A DNA stretch of 64,000 bases from Pachysolen tannophilus NRRL Y-2460 (taxonomy: Eukaryota; Ascomycota; Pichiomycetes; Alaninales; Pachysolenaceae), in NCBI GenBank assembly GCA_001661245.1, contig KV454018.1:662596-726595 (forward strand), read 5' to 3'. Of this stretch, positions 1 through 11,879 are shown piece after piece (positions within the stretch are counted from its first letter, which is position 1; each line of letters opens with the position of its first letter). The notes under the pieces were generated by a model. The model saw only the letters and a list, made by a program, of their open reading frames with translations. It was not told the DNA's origin and did not search any database. The translations under genes and the position numbers were made by a program.

Positions 1-450
1 TAGAAAAAAATCCGCCTCATATTTCTTTTTTTAAAGGGGCTAAAAGTTTTCTTATTATAAAAGGTAGTGTAACTAACCAACCACTAACAAAATCGAGTAA
101 AAACCCCATACCCAAAGTAGTTCACTAAAACACTAATTTCAAGCCAAAAGGGAAATTTTTTTTTTTTTTTCTCTTTTGTTTTGTTTTAGTTTTAGTTTTG
201 TTTTAGTTTTTATTGAAGTCGTGTGCGCGCGTGCCAAAAAAAGGTTTTATTTCGCTTTAATTAATAGTGCGCTTTAACAATTTGTTTTACAATTGATATT
301 TAAAGTGCAGCATCTTGAAAGGAAAATAAGCAGTGATTTCTCTATAGCGCTTAAATTATTATTATTATTAATAATAATAATAATAATAACAAAGAAACAA
401 AGAAACAAAGTAACAAAGTAACAAAGTAATAATACAATATATATTTTATA

Positions 451-492
<42 letters not shown>

Positions 493-602
493 TTATTATT
501 CTTACTATTGAAACGGTAAAGATCTTGTGTTTAAAGGATTTGTTTGTGTTGATGGATTGATAAGTTATTAGATTGGCATATTATTATTATACATGAGATC
601 AG
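1..602. other. Intergenic region upstream of ATG11
   Basis: No gene is seen here. The stretch holds poly-T and TTTTG/TTTTAG runs near 160-210, TTA/AAT trinucleotide runs near 355-390, tandem AACAAAG-type units near 390-425, and a long TA dinucleotide run near 455-490. It is probably the ATG11 promoter and 5' leader, possibly with the end of an unseen left neighbour. Confidence 0.6.
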
Positions 603-3600
603 ATGAGTATAGCACAATCATCGTTACCTTCGCTAACCATATACAACTCCTTGACGGGGGCTAAGGTGGTGGTTAGTTCTTATAAGTTTAATACTTTGGA
701 CTCGTTGAAAGAATATATATCGGGGGTTTTCGGTATACCGCGTGGAATGCTTTTCATCCTTACGCCTTTTGGAATTAAATTAAAATTTTCAATGCTTTTA
801 CATGATCAAGTTAGTGAATTATATGTTTTTGATAGAAAGATTTTTAATTTGAATAATAACAATGATGGTAAGATAAATGGTAATGAACTGGTGATGAGTG
901 AATTGAAAAAATTGGATCCCATAAGTTTATTAAAACCAATGGAGTCACCATTATCAAGTATGGAATTTGATTCTTCAGAAAATTTAAGATCAGTTTTAAA
1001 TGTTCTAAAGAGAAATTCTGGTTGGGCGGCTCTGTTATTATCGGATTTTAAAAAAACAAGAGATGGAGGTAGAGATGAATTTTTGCAAGATAGTATAAAT
1101 ATAATCTTAATTTCATTAAATGTTTTAATCCAATATTTATCTTTAAGTTTTAAAACACTTGAAAAAAATTTTAATAATTCAATTGATCAATTGATAATAT
1201 TACAAGAAAATTCTTTAAATCAATCATGGGAATTACATTATAATAAATTAAATAATATTTCATTTATATCATCAAATGGATTGAAAATAAGTTTATCAGA
1301 TTTAATTGATAAAAGAGAATTATCACATTGTTCAAAATCATCCATGAAATTGATGAATGAGATTAATGAATTGTTATTATCATTAAGAAAACAAATTGAT
1401 ACTGGTATTATTAAAGAAAGGAATGAATTAAGTGGTGATTATAAACTTCTTCAAAAAAATTATCTGTATAACGTTGATAAAAAAAAAATTAACACTAATG
1501 ATAATGATATCAACATTGACATTGACATTGACATTAAAGATGATGGGAAACCTTCAAAGTTGGAAACATTGGTCACGACAATAATAAATGAAACTAATAA
1601 TTTACTCACTTGTGAACAATTTGAAAAATTATCATCTTCAAACAAAAATTCTTATAATCAAGAATTAAATAAATTGCATCAAATTTTTATAAAGCATAAA
1701 GAATTAATAATTGAAATTTATTCAATTTCAAATGAATTATATTTAGAAAAATTAAATAAATCTTCTAAAAAATTAATTTTACAAGAAAAATTAATAACAG
1801 AATTTTTCACAAAAATTACAAAAATACAAATAAATTTAATTACTGTTGGTAAACAAATTACAAACGAATTATCATTAAAATTAGATGAATTAAGACATTA
1901 TGAAATAAATTTATCCATAGTATTAGATTTACCTTTAATCTTTGGATTATTGATTGTTCAATTTTATAGAAAAAAAAAATGGGATAAAAATTTTGAAAAA
2001 ATTTTCTTTAAAACAAATGAAATTTTTGAAATGTTAAAATTTATGGAAATAAGTAATAGAGAAAAATGGATAGATAAATTTTATAAAAATAATTTGAATG
2101 ATAGTTTATTATTAGTCAATTTAAACATGGAATCTTTTGTCAATGAAGAAATTAGTAATGTTAAAATAATGTTATTGGATAAGAAGAATGAAAATAATAA
2201 ACAATTGAAAATAGATACTACATTACAAAGAATTAACAATAATAATAATAGTAGTAACAAATTGAATAAATTGATATCAACCATTAGTGATGCTTATCTT
2301 CAACAAAAAAGTAATACTATTACAAATTTACAATCATTTTGGTCTACTTTAGATGTTTCTAGCATTGATCAATTGAAAAATTATATTTCAAAATTAGTTG
2401 AAAATGATATTGATCCAAAAATCATTAAAAAATTGGAAAAAAATATAATCGATTTAAATAATGAAGGAAGATTTGATATTGATGATTTAAATTTTATTAA
2501 ATTTTATAAAAAATTTATTAAATGTTATGAAATTGAAGGTTTAAATATTGAAATACATCTGAAAGGAGACCAAAAAATACTTGAAAACAATATAAGTGAA
2601 TCAAATTCATATTTAAAAGATACTAATAATGAATTGATTAATGGATATGAACTGAGAATTAAAAAATTGGAAAATCTTTTACATCAACAACAATATTTAA
2701 AATTTAATCAACATTGGTCTAACAATGGACAACAAAGATTACATGAAGATAAATTCAATGAGTTCAACTCCAAAATAGAAAGCTTATCATATGAAAATTC
2801 TCAATTAATGAAACAAATCGAACTGTTAAGGCAAGAATTAAACGAACTGAAATTGAATAACGACTTGAAAGATCAAGAGATTACAAGATTAAAAGATATT
2901 TCTCCTTCTAAAGATGATGAAAAGCTTCTGGAAATTGAAAATAATAATACTGATAAGTTGATGATAGATCAATTAAATAAAGAAAAATTATCCCTTATCG
3001 TAGATTTAGAAAATTCAAGAACAAAAATTTCAAGTTTGGAAAAAGATAATGCTGAATTGATTGCTTCTAATAGCTCCAAAAACGATGAATTAAGAGTTAG
3101 GATTAAAGAACTTGAACTGGAAAATCAAAAATTGGTTGATCAGAATCTGGAACTCACTGAAAACAATCTGGAATTGAATACAATGAAGACAGATTTATTA
3201 GAAAACATGTCATCCTTAACTAAAAACTATAATTTTGAAAATTCTAATAACTTGAATAAGATCAATGAGTTAAATTTGAATATAGATTCATTATTAGCAG
3301 AACAAGATTGCTTGAATAAAGAATTAATCAAGAAACAAGAGAGTTTAAATGATAAGGAAACAGTTATCGTAAAACTATGTTTGATCATTGATTCTATGTA
3401 TTCTAAATTAAAAGCATTAAGCCAATTTTTATTTATAGATTTATCCATTTTTTGCTTGATACTAGAAAATATTGGCCTTTTGCTAGTTAAGGAAAATCAA
3501 CCATTGAATGGAAATGGGGATGTCAACAATGGTGCAGATGTTGAAAAAGATGCAGTTGTCAAAATTATTAGAGTTAAAGGTTTAAGAAACAAGAAGCGCT

Positions 3601-4643
3601 TAAATCAACAGCTGCAAATACTAGACAATACTATGGATGAAATTCAGAGCGACAATGAGCAGCAAAGTAAAGAAGTTTCTTCATCAGTTGTTCATGATGC
3701 TGAAAAATATTTGTATTGGACGGACTTGTCTATTGAAAATGAAACTTGTTCCGTTAAAGAGATGGTTAGAGATTCTATTGATTCTTTAGATGGCAATTAT
3801 CATATGGGGTCCAATAACATTGACGCTGATCATGTTGATGATGCAGATCAAGAGAATAATACTGACCACAACAATGATATTAATGAGGAAGTTCACCAAG
3901 CTGATGAGCAAGATGAAGATAGTATTACAGAATTGGATATTCATTCTAAATCATTAATTCATAAATTTTATAACAAGTCATCGAATCTCGAAATTAACTA
4001 TGAGAATTTTTTGAAAACTTGTTGTCTTTTCACTTCTACTGCTAATACTGGATTGTTGGTTAATAGTATTTCCAAGAGATTTAAAGATGTAGAGAATTTG
4101 GCTCGGAAATTATTCAAAGAAAATGCAAAACTTCTGAGTTCAAAGCAAGCTTTAGTTAATTTGAGCAAATACAAGATTTCAATTAAAAACTTTAGCGTTG
4201 ATGATTTGGTTTTATTTTTACCTACAAGAGATGATTTCATCCATAATAATACTAATAATGAAAATGATAATATTAATGGTGATGGTAAAACAGGGAAAGT
4301 TACCAATAAGGAACAACAACCTTGGGCAGCTTTTAATATAGGTGCACCTCATTTTTTCTTGAAAAACGATAAATATATTTCGTCAAAGAAAAAACTGTTG
4401 CTGCCACAACAGGATCCTTCATCTTCTTCAACTTCTTTATCCTCATCAATCTTAGAGGAAAGTTTGGTCAAAAATGAAAACTACGTAGATTTAACCAATA
4501 GAGATTGGTTATTGGCTCGTATCATTAAAATCAAAGAATATAAGGTTGATAATAATAGTGAAAACAATCCTTTCAAATTGAGTAATGGCATTAACTGGTA
4601 TTTTGTTGAAGCAAAAGAAGAAACTTTAGAGAATATTGTTTAA
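603..4643 (+). CDS. ATG11: Selective autophagy scaffold Atg11
   Basis: Atg11 is the scaffold that links cargo receptors (Atg19, Atg34 and others) to the phagophore assembly site in the Cvt pathway, pexophagy and mitophagy. The product is 1346 residues; S. cerevisiae Atg11 is about 1178. The N-terminus (residues 10-60) matches the start of the family, including a segment like LTIYNSLTGAKV and a GIPRGMLFILTPFG-like piece. The middle (roughly 680-970) is dense coiled coil with E/K/L/N heptads. The C-terminus (about 1180-1340) has the conserved end domain with PWAAFNIGAPHFF and RDWLLARIIKI, the Atg11/FIP200 claw-like region. Short ND- and ID-repeats near residues 300-312 are low complexity. Start is the first in-frame ATG. 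It lies in line with PBI2 and AMS1. Confidence 0.93.
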   Translation: MSIAQSSLPSLTIYNSLTGAKVVVSSYKFNTLDSLKEYISGVFGIPRGMLFILTPFGIKLKFSMLLHDQVSELYVFDRKIFNLNNNNDGKINGNELVMSELKKLDPISLLKPMESPLSSMEFDSSENLRSVLNVLKRNSGWAALLLSDFKKTRDGGRDEFLQDSINIILISLNVLIQYLSLSFKTLEKNFNNSIDQLIILQENSLNQSWELHYNKLNNISFISSNGLKISLSDLIDKRELSHCSKSSMKLMNEINELLLSLRKQIDTGIIKERNELSGDYKLLQKNYLYNVDKKKINTNDNDINIDIDIDIKDDGKPSKLETLVTTIINETNNLLTCEQFEKLSSSNKNSYNQELNKLHQIFIKHKELIIEIYSISNELYLEKLNKSSKKLILQEKLITEFFTKITKIQINLITVGKQITNELSLKLDELRHYEINLSIVLDLPLIFGLLIVQFYRKKKWDKNFEKIFFKTNEIFEMLKFMEISNREKWIDKFYKNNLNDSLLLVNLNMESFVNEEISNVKIMLLDKKNENNKQLKIDTTLQRINNNNNSSNKLNKLISTISDAYLQQKSNTITNLQSFWSTLDVSSIDQLKNYISKLVENDIDPKIIKKLEKNIIDLNNEGRFDIDDLNFIKFYKKFIKCYEIEGLNIEIHLKGDQKILENNISESNSYLKDTNNELINGYELRIKKLENLLHQQQYLKFNQHWSNNGQQRLHEDKFNEFNSKIESLSYENSQLMKQIELLRQELNELKLNNDLKDQEITRLKDISPSKDDEKLLEIENNNTDKLMIDQLNKEKLSLIVDLENSRTKISSLEKDNAELIASNSSKNDELRVRIKELELENQKLVDQNLELTENNLELNTMKTDLLENMSSLTKNYNFENSNNLNKINELNLNIDSLLAEQDCLNKELIKKQESLNDKETVIVKLCLIIDSMYSKLKALSQFLFIDLSIFCLILENIGLLLVKENQPLNGNGDVNNGADVEKDAVVKIIRVKGLRNKKRLNQQLQILDNTMDEIQSDNEQQSKEVSSSVVHDAEKYLYWTDLSIENETCSVKEMVRDSIDSLDGNYHMGSNNIDADHVDDADQENNTDHNNDINEEVHQADEQDEDSITELDIHSKSLIHKFYNKSSNLEINYENFLKTCCLFTSTANTGLLVNSISKRFKDVENLARKLFKENAKLLSSKQALVNLSKYKISIKNFSVDDLVLFLPTRDDFIHNNTNNENDNINGDGKTGKVTNKEQQPWAAFNIGAPHFFLKNDKYISSKKKLLLPQQDPSSSSTSLSSSILEESLVKNENYVDLTNRDWLLARIIKIKEYKVDNNSENNPFKLSNGINWYFVEAKEETLENIV

Positions 4644-5180
4644 GTGGTGATAGGGACACAGGGAAAAGGGTTGATTTTTTAGGAATTCATATATATATAT
4701 ATATATATAAATATATATATATAATCATTTAGGAAAAGAGTGGGTTTGTTTTTATTTTTGTTTTTTTTTTTTTGGCATTTTAATATATATAGGTAATAAG
4801 CATAAACATAAATAATAAGAACTATGTTAAATTAAAATGGTTGGTAAACTACTAAATAGTCTCTTTATTGAGGTCACTTGTCATGAATTATAGTAGAGAT
4901 AGAAGCAGAACTATAAATTTAAAATTTATCAACCAATTGCTTTATCTGGTTTAACCCCCGGATTATGATATACGTATCGAACCACACTTTGTCTGTTTTA
5001 GGAAATATTGTGGTTATTAAAAATAATAATATTAAAAGACTAAAAAAAATTGCTGACTTTAATCTATTCCCTCTTCTTATTACTTTAAATTTTTATATAT
5101 ATAATATTATAATTGAGTTATAGATAAAAATAAATATATTTTTCAAGAATCAAACAATCAGATTTATTAATTCAATTACA
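4644..5180. other. Intergenic region ATG11-PBI2
   Basis: No gene is seen. The stretch has TA runs near 4691-4723, a poly-T tract near 4760, and AT-rich sequence up to the PBI2 start. It should hold the ATG11 terminator and the PBI2 promoter; I recognise no specific site. Confidence 0.5.
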
Positions 5181-5491
5181 ATGGCGGAAGAAAAAAAATC
5201 ATTCATCGTAAGTATACTTAATTGCGGACTTTGGTCATTCAGTAAAAGCAACAAACAATTGTACTGATCATGAAATAATTAATATAGATTACTCTCAAAG
5301 AGACTGTTAGTGACCCTGTCATTTCCAAAATCAAAGAAGGTATCAAAGCTGCTGGTGGTGAAATCAACCATGAGTACTCTTTGATTAAAGGTTTCTCTGC
5401 TAAATTGCCATCATTCCATGCTGAAACCTTGAAGAAAGATGAAAATATTGTTTCTGTCGAAGAAGACAAGGAGGTTCACATCAACAAATAA
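5181..5491 (+). CDS. PBI2: Proteinase B inhibitor (I9 inhibitor domain), two exons
   Basis: A small cytosolic inhibitor of vacuolar proteinase B (Prb1). In yeast, Pbi2 is also known as a cofactor with thioredoxin in vacuole fusion. The CDS is join(5181..5207, 5288..5491), giving 76 residues against 75 in S. cerevisiae. Exon 1 encodes only nine residues (MAEEKKSFI). The intron starts GTAAGT at 5208, has a branch-like TACTGAT at 5262-5268 and ends in TAG at 5287. The protein has the propeptide-like inhibitor fold, seen as ETVSDPVISKIKEGI, GGEINHEYSLIKGFSAKLP and the C-terminal ENIVSVEEDKEVHI. It lies between ATG11 and AMS1, both of which serve the vacuole. Confidence 0.9.
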
Positions 5492-6033
5492 TTACAATAT
5501 TAAGTTGAGTATTCTTCTTTCTTTTAAACCATTTTCTATTTTTGTGTTTTTAATCTTTTTCTTCATTGTATGTGTTTTCTATGCTATGTATATTTGTACT
5601 GATAAGAAAGTATGCTGCTAGTTAATTATCTTTTATTTTTTTTTTATTCTTTAAACAATATTTTCTTTTATCAATTGACAATAATATTTATCACCATATA
5701 TCTATCTATCTCTATTATCTTTGAGAACTCTTTCCCAATTACTGCCCCTGTATTTTGTACTTTCCGTAACATCTTTGGTACCTGGTTTCTCTTGGTATTA
5801 AAGGTGAATGACGGTATTAATCATTTCTCCGATAACCAGGAATTTCCTAATTGGGAAGCGGCTGTTCTTACATAAAATACCTGTCTTTACCACATGGACC
5901 TAAATGGATGCTTAAAGTTTTCATTCTATTCCAAGGTTCTATAAATATATAAAAAAAAAGGAATTGATTCAAATTTTTCAAATCAGATAAATTGGCCTTT
6001 GGTTGTAGTTTATGTGTAGAAAGGTTGAAGGAA
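5492..6033. other. Intergenic region PBI2-AMS1
   Basis: No convincing gene. Two short open frames here are AT-rich, hydrophobic by composition and look random. A perfect 10-base inverted repeat (TTCCCAATTA at 5732-5741, TAATTGGGAA at 5848-5857) is separated by 106 bases. Confidence 0.5.
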
Positions 6034-9000
6034 ATGAGTGTTGGTTACCAGCGTTTTGAGAGTGTTGATTTAACTGGTACTAGTGATAGTTATGCCAAGT
6101 TGAATAATAATCCTCAGTTTCATGAGGTTGATCGTCTTTTTGAAGATAGATTGAGGCAGTTCATTGACAAGAATGGTGGTTATAAAGATTTGAATTTACC
6201 AAAGTTTTATGATAGAGGGAGAATTGATAAGAAGAAGCAACATGATGATGATCAAATTTACATTGGTTTGCAGGTTTATAGTGTTCCGAATTTACAAAGA
6301 CCATTGTTTAAAGAAGTTATTCCTGAAAAATTATCAGAATTTAAAAGCAGTTCAAAAGGTGATTCTTTTGGACCAGGATGGGCAACTTTTTGGTTTCGTA
6401 TTACTTTTAAGATTTCTCAAAGCTGGATTGATGCTAAACAACAGATTTTATTTGAATGGGATTGTGGGAATGAAGGTTTAATATATTCTAAAGAGGGAGT
6501 CCCTCAACAAGCTTTAACTGGTGGGGGTGAAAGAACAGAGTTTATTCTTCCTGAAAGTTGGTATATTGATGGTGAAGAACATGTTTTCTATCTTGAGATG
6601 GCTTGTAATGGTATGTCAGGAGGTGTAAACGGTGGTAGTAGATTCTCTTTAAGTAAAGCAGATTTGGTTTTACCAAATGTAGAAGCTAGAGCTTTACATT
6701 ATGATTTCTGGATATTGAGTGATGCTGCAAGAGAACTATCACTGACATCATGGCAAAAACATAAGGCTAGAAACCTTTGTAATGAAATTATGAATCTGTT
6801 TGATCCAAATGATGAACTGACAATTAATAAATGTCGTTTTTTGGCAAAATCATTTTTAGGAAAAGATATTGATAGTGCTAAAGTTTATGATAAGAAAGTT
6901 AAAAAAATTGATGTTTATGCAGTTGGTAATTGTCATATTGATACTGCTTGGCTTTGGCCATTTGCTGAAACAAAGCGGAAAGTTGTTAGATCTTGGACTT
7001 CTCAAATTAACTTGATGGAAAGATATCCAGAATATAAATTTGTTGCATCTCAAGCACAACAATTCCAATGGTTGAAAAAATATCATCCAGAAATTTTTTC
7101 AAAAGTTAAACTGAAAATCTCAGAAACACAATTTTTCCCAATTGGTGGAAGTTGGGTTGAAAATGATACTAATTTACCAAGTGGAGAATCTTTAAGCAGA
7201 CAATTCTTATTGGGTCAAAGATTTTTCTTGGATAATTTTGGATTTAAATCTGATACTTATTGGCTTCCAGATACTTTTGGTTATTCTTCTCAAATCCCAC
7301 AATTATGTAGATTGGCAGATATGCCTACTTTCTTAACCCAGAAACTTTCTTGGAATAATATCAATAGGTTTCCAAATACTACTTTTAACTGGGTTGCAAT
7401 TGATGGATCCCAAGTTTTATGTCACATGCCTCCTGATAACACTTATACTGCATCTGCAGATTTTGGTGATGTTAAAAGATCTTTACTGCAACATACAAAC
7501 TTAGGAACTGACCAAAGTGGTTTGCTTTTGTATGGTAAAGGTGATGGTGGTGGTGGTCCAACCCCAGAAATGTTGGAAAAATTACGCCGTTGTAGAGGTT
7601 TAACAAATACTGTTGACTCAGATTTGCCAGTTGTTCAAGTTGGTCCTTCAATTGAAGAATTCTATGAAAACATCTTGAAAACTACCAATAATGGTAAGAC
7701 ATTACCATCTTGGAAAGGTGAGTTATATTTGGAGTATCATAGAGGTACTTATACTACTCAAGCAGAAGTTAAGAAATTTATGAGATCTACAGAATTTTTA
7801 TTACATGATTTAGAATATCTTGCAACATTGGCATCTGTTCAGTATCCTGATGATTACTCTTATCCTTTGGATACACTTCATGAAATTTGGGAAAATACTT
7901 GTCTTTGTCAATTTCACGATGTCTTACCTGGTTCTTCAATTGAAATGGTTTATAAAGATGAAGTTAAACCAATGCTTCGTAAAAATCTTCAAAAATTGGG
8001 TAATTTGATTGAAGAAATCTTTGATATTTTTAAAGAAAAACAACAAGTGAAACAGGGTTCTACTTCAAACGGTAATGTTGTTTGTATTAATTCTTTACCA
8101 TTTCCAAGATCAGGTTTATTTGAAATTTCAAATGAAAGATATGCATCGTTATCACTTGATATCAAAAACATTCAAACAGGTTACAAGAATGATAAAAATT
8201 TGGTTTATCTCGAATCAGCTAGTGATTCATATCATATAATGAAACCTATCGCTAATAGAATTAAGAATGGAGCTCAAATTAGCTATAACGAAAAGGACAA
8301 GACTTATATCTTATCTAATAGTAAATTGAAGGCCACGATCAACAGCAATGGTGTCATCACTAGCCTTGTGGATTTAGCTAACGGTGAGAGAGAGGTTATT
8401 TCACTCTCTGACTCAGGTAGAAACACGAGAGGGGGTAATCAATTTGTAGTATTTGATGATCAGCCATTGAATTTCCCTGCTTGGGATACAGAGTTGTATT
8501 CTTTAGATAAATACAAATATTTGGAAAATCCTACAAAGATTGAAATTGTATCCGAGGGTCCATTGAGAGCTTCATTAAAAGTTAAACACTCCATTGGTGC
8601 TGAATCATGGATTTCAACAACTATTTCTTTAGATGCTGTTAATGATGAACTGGAAAATGATAGTGGGGTTTCATTTTTAGTTTTTGAAAATGAGGTTGAA
8701 TGGCATGAAACTTACAAATTTTTAAAAGTAGAATTTCCTGTTGACATTAATTCAGACTTTGCAAGTTATGAGACTCAATTTGGTTTGACAAAGAGAGCAA
8801 CACATTTCAACACGTCATGGGAAGCAGCCAAATTTGAAGTATGTTCTCATAAATTTGCTGATTATTCTGATTTCAACTATGGTGTTTCGATCTTGAATGA
8901 TTCCAAATATGGGTTCAGTATTCATGGTAATTTGATGAGATTATCTCTTTTAAGATCTCCAAAGAGTCCAGATGCTACAGCAGATATGGGTCATCATGAG

Positions 9001-9474
9001 TTTAAATATGCGTTATATCCTCATAAAGGTTCATTGGGTGTTGACACAGTTAGAGCTGGTTATATTTTCAACGATAGATTATCTAGCTTAAAGAAAGATG
9101 AATCAATTTTCACTCAAGGTTTAGATTCTGACATCTTCCCTCAATTAGTTGAAATCACAGGTGATTCTAATTTAATCTTATCAAACGTTAAGAGAGGAGA
9201 AGACGATGAAGGAATTTCTTCTGTTGAAACAAATTTACAAAAAAAATTTGTTGGTTCAAAAACTATTATATTAAGAGTTTACGAATCTTTAGGTGGTAAA
9301 TCAAAAGGTTTCATCAATGTTGATTTACCAATTGAAAAAGTTTTCAAAGTTAATTTATTAGAAGAAGAATTAGAAGAAATTGATGTAGTAGAAGGTAAAG
9401 ACGGTAAGAACGGATTTGACATCACCTTAAGAGGTTTTGAAATTGCATCTTACCGTGTTGTCTTTTCAAATTAA
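6034..9474 (+). CDS. AMS1: Vacuolar alpha-mannosidase, GH38
   Basis: Ams1 removes alpha-mannose from free oligosaccharides in the vacuole and is carried there by the Cvt pathway. The product is 1146 residues, close to the usual length of about 1080. The GH38 catalytic block NCHIDTAWLWPFAET carries the zinc ligands His301 and Asp303, and WLPDTFGYSSQIPQLC carries the expected nucleophile Asp413. Other family blocks are YGKGDGGGGPT, WENTCLCQFHDVLPGSSIEMVYK and RATHFNTSWEAAKFEVC. There is no signal peptide, as expected for a protein that reaches the vacuole from the cytosol. The open frame extends 14 codons upstream to a TTG, but the first ATG, at 6034, fits the family start. A CTG codon encodes Leu in the conserved MNLFDPND block. 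Confidence 0.96.
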   Translation: MSVGYQRFESVDLTGTSDSYAKLNNNPQFHEVDRLFEDRLRQFIDKNGGYKDLNLPKFYDRGRIDKKKQHDDDQIYIGLQVYSVPNLQRPLFKEVIPEKLSEFKSSSKGDSFGPGWATFWFRITFKISQSWIDAKQQILFEWDCGNEGLIYSKEGVPQQALTGGGERTEFILPESWYIDGEEHVFYLEMACNGMSGGVNGGSRFSLSKADLVLPNVEARALHYDFWILSDAARELSLTSWQKHKARNLCNEIMNLFDPNDELTINKCRFLAKSFLGKDIDSAKVYDKKVKKIDVYAVGNCHIDTAWLWPFAETKRKVVRSWTSQINLMERYPEYKFVASQAQQFQWLKKYHPEIFSKVKLKISETQFFPIGGSWVENDTNLPSGESLSRQFLLGQRFFLDNFGFKSDTYWLPDTFGYSSQIPQLCRLADMPTFLTQKLSWNNINRFPNTTFNWVAIDGSQVLCHMPPDNTYTASADFGDVKRSLLQHTNLGTDQSGLLLYGKGDGGGGPTPEMLEKLRRCRGLTNTVDSDLPVVQVGPSIEEFYENILKTTNNGKTLPSWKGELYLEYHRGTYTTQAEVKKFMRSTEFLLHDLEYLATLASVQYPDDYSYPLDTLHEIWENTCLCQFHDVLPGSSIEMVYKDEVKPMLRKNLQKLGNLIEEIFDIFKEKQQVKQGSTSNGNVVCINSLPFPRSGLFEISNERYASLSLDIKNIQTGYKNDKNLVYLESASDSYHIMKPIANRIKNGAQISYNEKDKTYILSNSKLKATINSNGVITSLVDLANGEREVISLSDSGRNTRGGNQFVVFDDQPLNFPAWDTELYSLDKYKYLENPTKIEIVSEGPLRASLKVKHSIGAESWISTTISLDAVNDELENDSGVSFLVFENEVEWHETYKFLKVEFPVDINSDFASYETQFGLTKRATHFNTSWEAAKFEVCSHKFADYSDFNYGVSILNDSKYGFSIHGNLMRLSLLRSPKSPDATADMGHHEFKYALYPHKGSLGVDTVRAGYIFNDRLSSLKKDESIFTQGLDSDIFPQLVEITGDSNLILSNVKRGEDDEGISSVETNLQKKFVGSKTIILRVYESLGGKSKGFINVDLPIEKVFKVNLLEEELEEIDVVEGKDGKNGFDITLRGFEIASYRVVFSN

Positions 9475-9572
9475 ACAACTTGAATTCAAAATTCACTTTC
9501 TTTTTTTTTACTATTATTATGAACCAACTGATGATGAACCTTATTGAATTATATATACTTGCTTTTCCTTTC

Positions 9573-9607
<35 letters not shown>

Positions 9608-10130
9608 ACTATTATTAAAATAACCCAGTACCTCTCGGGTATCTCAGGTATCAACCAATGAAATTACATCTTACAAACTATATATGAGAACCCTCTTTTC
9701 TTACCCCTTCTTGTAAGTTTGAGACGAGTGTGAGCCCACGCCGAGTTACGTAATTATTGACTCATAGATCAGTGGTTGTTGACTTTAGCAAACCCAATTG
9801 GCCAATTCAATTGTAGTTTTGTATATTGTAAAGTACCGGATTTCTCTTTCCCATTGAAACTTGAAACACTTCAAGGTATATAAGTACCGGTTGATCTACG
9901 TTTAAACAAAAAAAATAATTTTAATTTTAGCTGATCTTAATTACTATTATTATTATCTTATATAATTAATTTTATCTTTGCTATTTTTCATCAATTGAAT
10001 CAATTGAAAAGGTGGGTTATGATTAAGCTTTGAAAAGAAAAGAAAAAAATAGTACAAAGCGGTATTATTATTATTGAATATTACTAACATTATTATAGAA
10101 TAATTAATTTTTAAAATCTTTTCCAACACA
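9475..10130. other. AMS1 3' region and THI4 promoter
   Basis: No gene is seen. There is a TTTTC microsatellite near 9565-9595. The THI4-proximal part holds the palindrome TTACGTAA (9746-9753), TGACTCA (9758-9764, Gcn4/AP-1 type), two CCAAT boxes near 9794 and 9802, the direct repeat AAGTACCGG (9831-9839 and 9882-9890), and a TATA-like TATATAAG at 9877-9884. Confidence 0.6.
9746..9890 (+). promoter_or_regulatory. Probable THI4 core promoter with bZIP-like sites and TATA box
   Basis: TTACGTAA and TGACTCA stand five bases apart and fit bZIP factors (ATF/Yap type and Gcn4 type). Two CCAAT boxes follow. The nonamer AAGTACCGG occurs twice, 51 bases apart; its second copy overlaps TATATAAG. The ATG lies about 250 bases downstream, so a leader of roughly 200 bases is likely. 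Function is inferred from motif matches only. Confidence 0.4.
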
Positions 10131-11426
<1,296 letters not shown>

Positions 11427-11879
11427 GAAGATTAAAACTTGAGAAACCGAGGAAAAAGCTTTTCTTTTGGTCGGTTCATTTCTCTCTATAAAACTGAACC
11501 AGTTGAGTATATGGATTTAACTTTTTTTTTTTACTTTTACTTCTTTATACAAATAACTTCAAATATATATTGAGAGAACTTTCTCTCTTATTATCTCTAT
11601 ATACACATACTCTTATAAATCGTGAACTATAACTATAATCATGACAAACTTCCTTGTAGAAAGACAGAATATTTATGTCCCATTTTTTTAACACGCATAA
11701 AAGCGAGCTTATGCATCTTTTTGCGGACATTTTCCTCTTTTGGATTTATGTGGTTTACAGCGACGACCTTTTATTTTCTTTATTTTAAAAATGTTTATGG
11801 GCGGCAATCTATGTTTCCTATAAAGTGATTTGATTGATTGATTTCCTAAAAATTGGAATTTATATATGGATTTTGGCAA
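11427..11879. other. Intergenic region THI4-SF3B6
   Basis: No convincing gene. A 61-codon minus-strand frame and a 68-codon plus-strand frame overlap each other and resemble nothing known. The region should hold the THI4 terminator and the promoter of the small RRM gene. Confidence 0.5.

Noticed and set aside
9509-9540. C/D-box snoRNA suggested by TGATGATGA after AMS1
   Set aside because: No D box (CTGA) at a fitting distance and no terminal stem.
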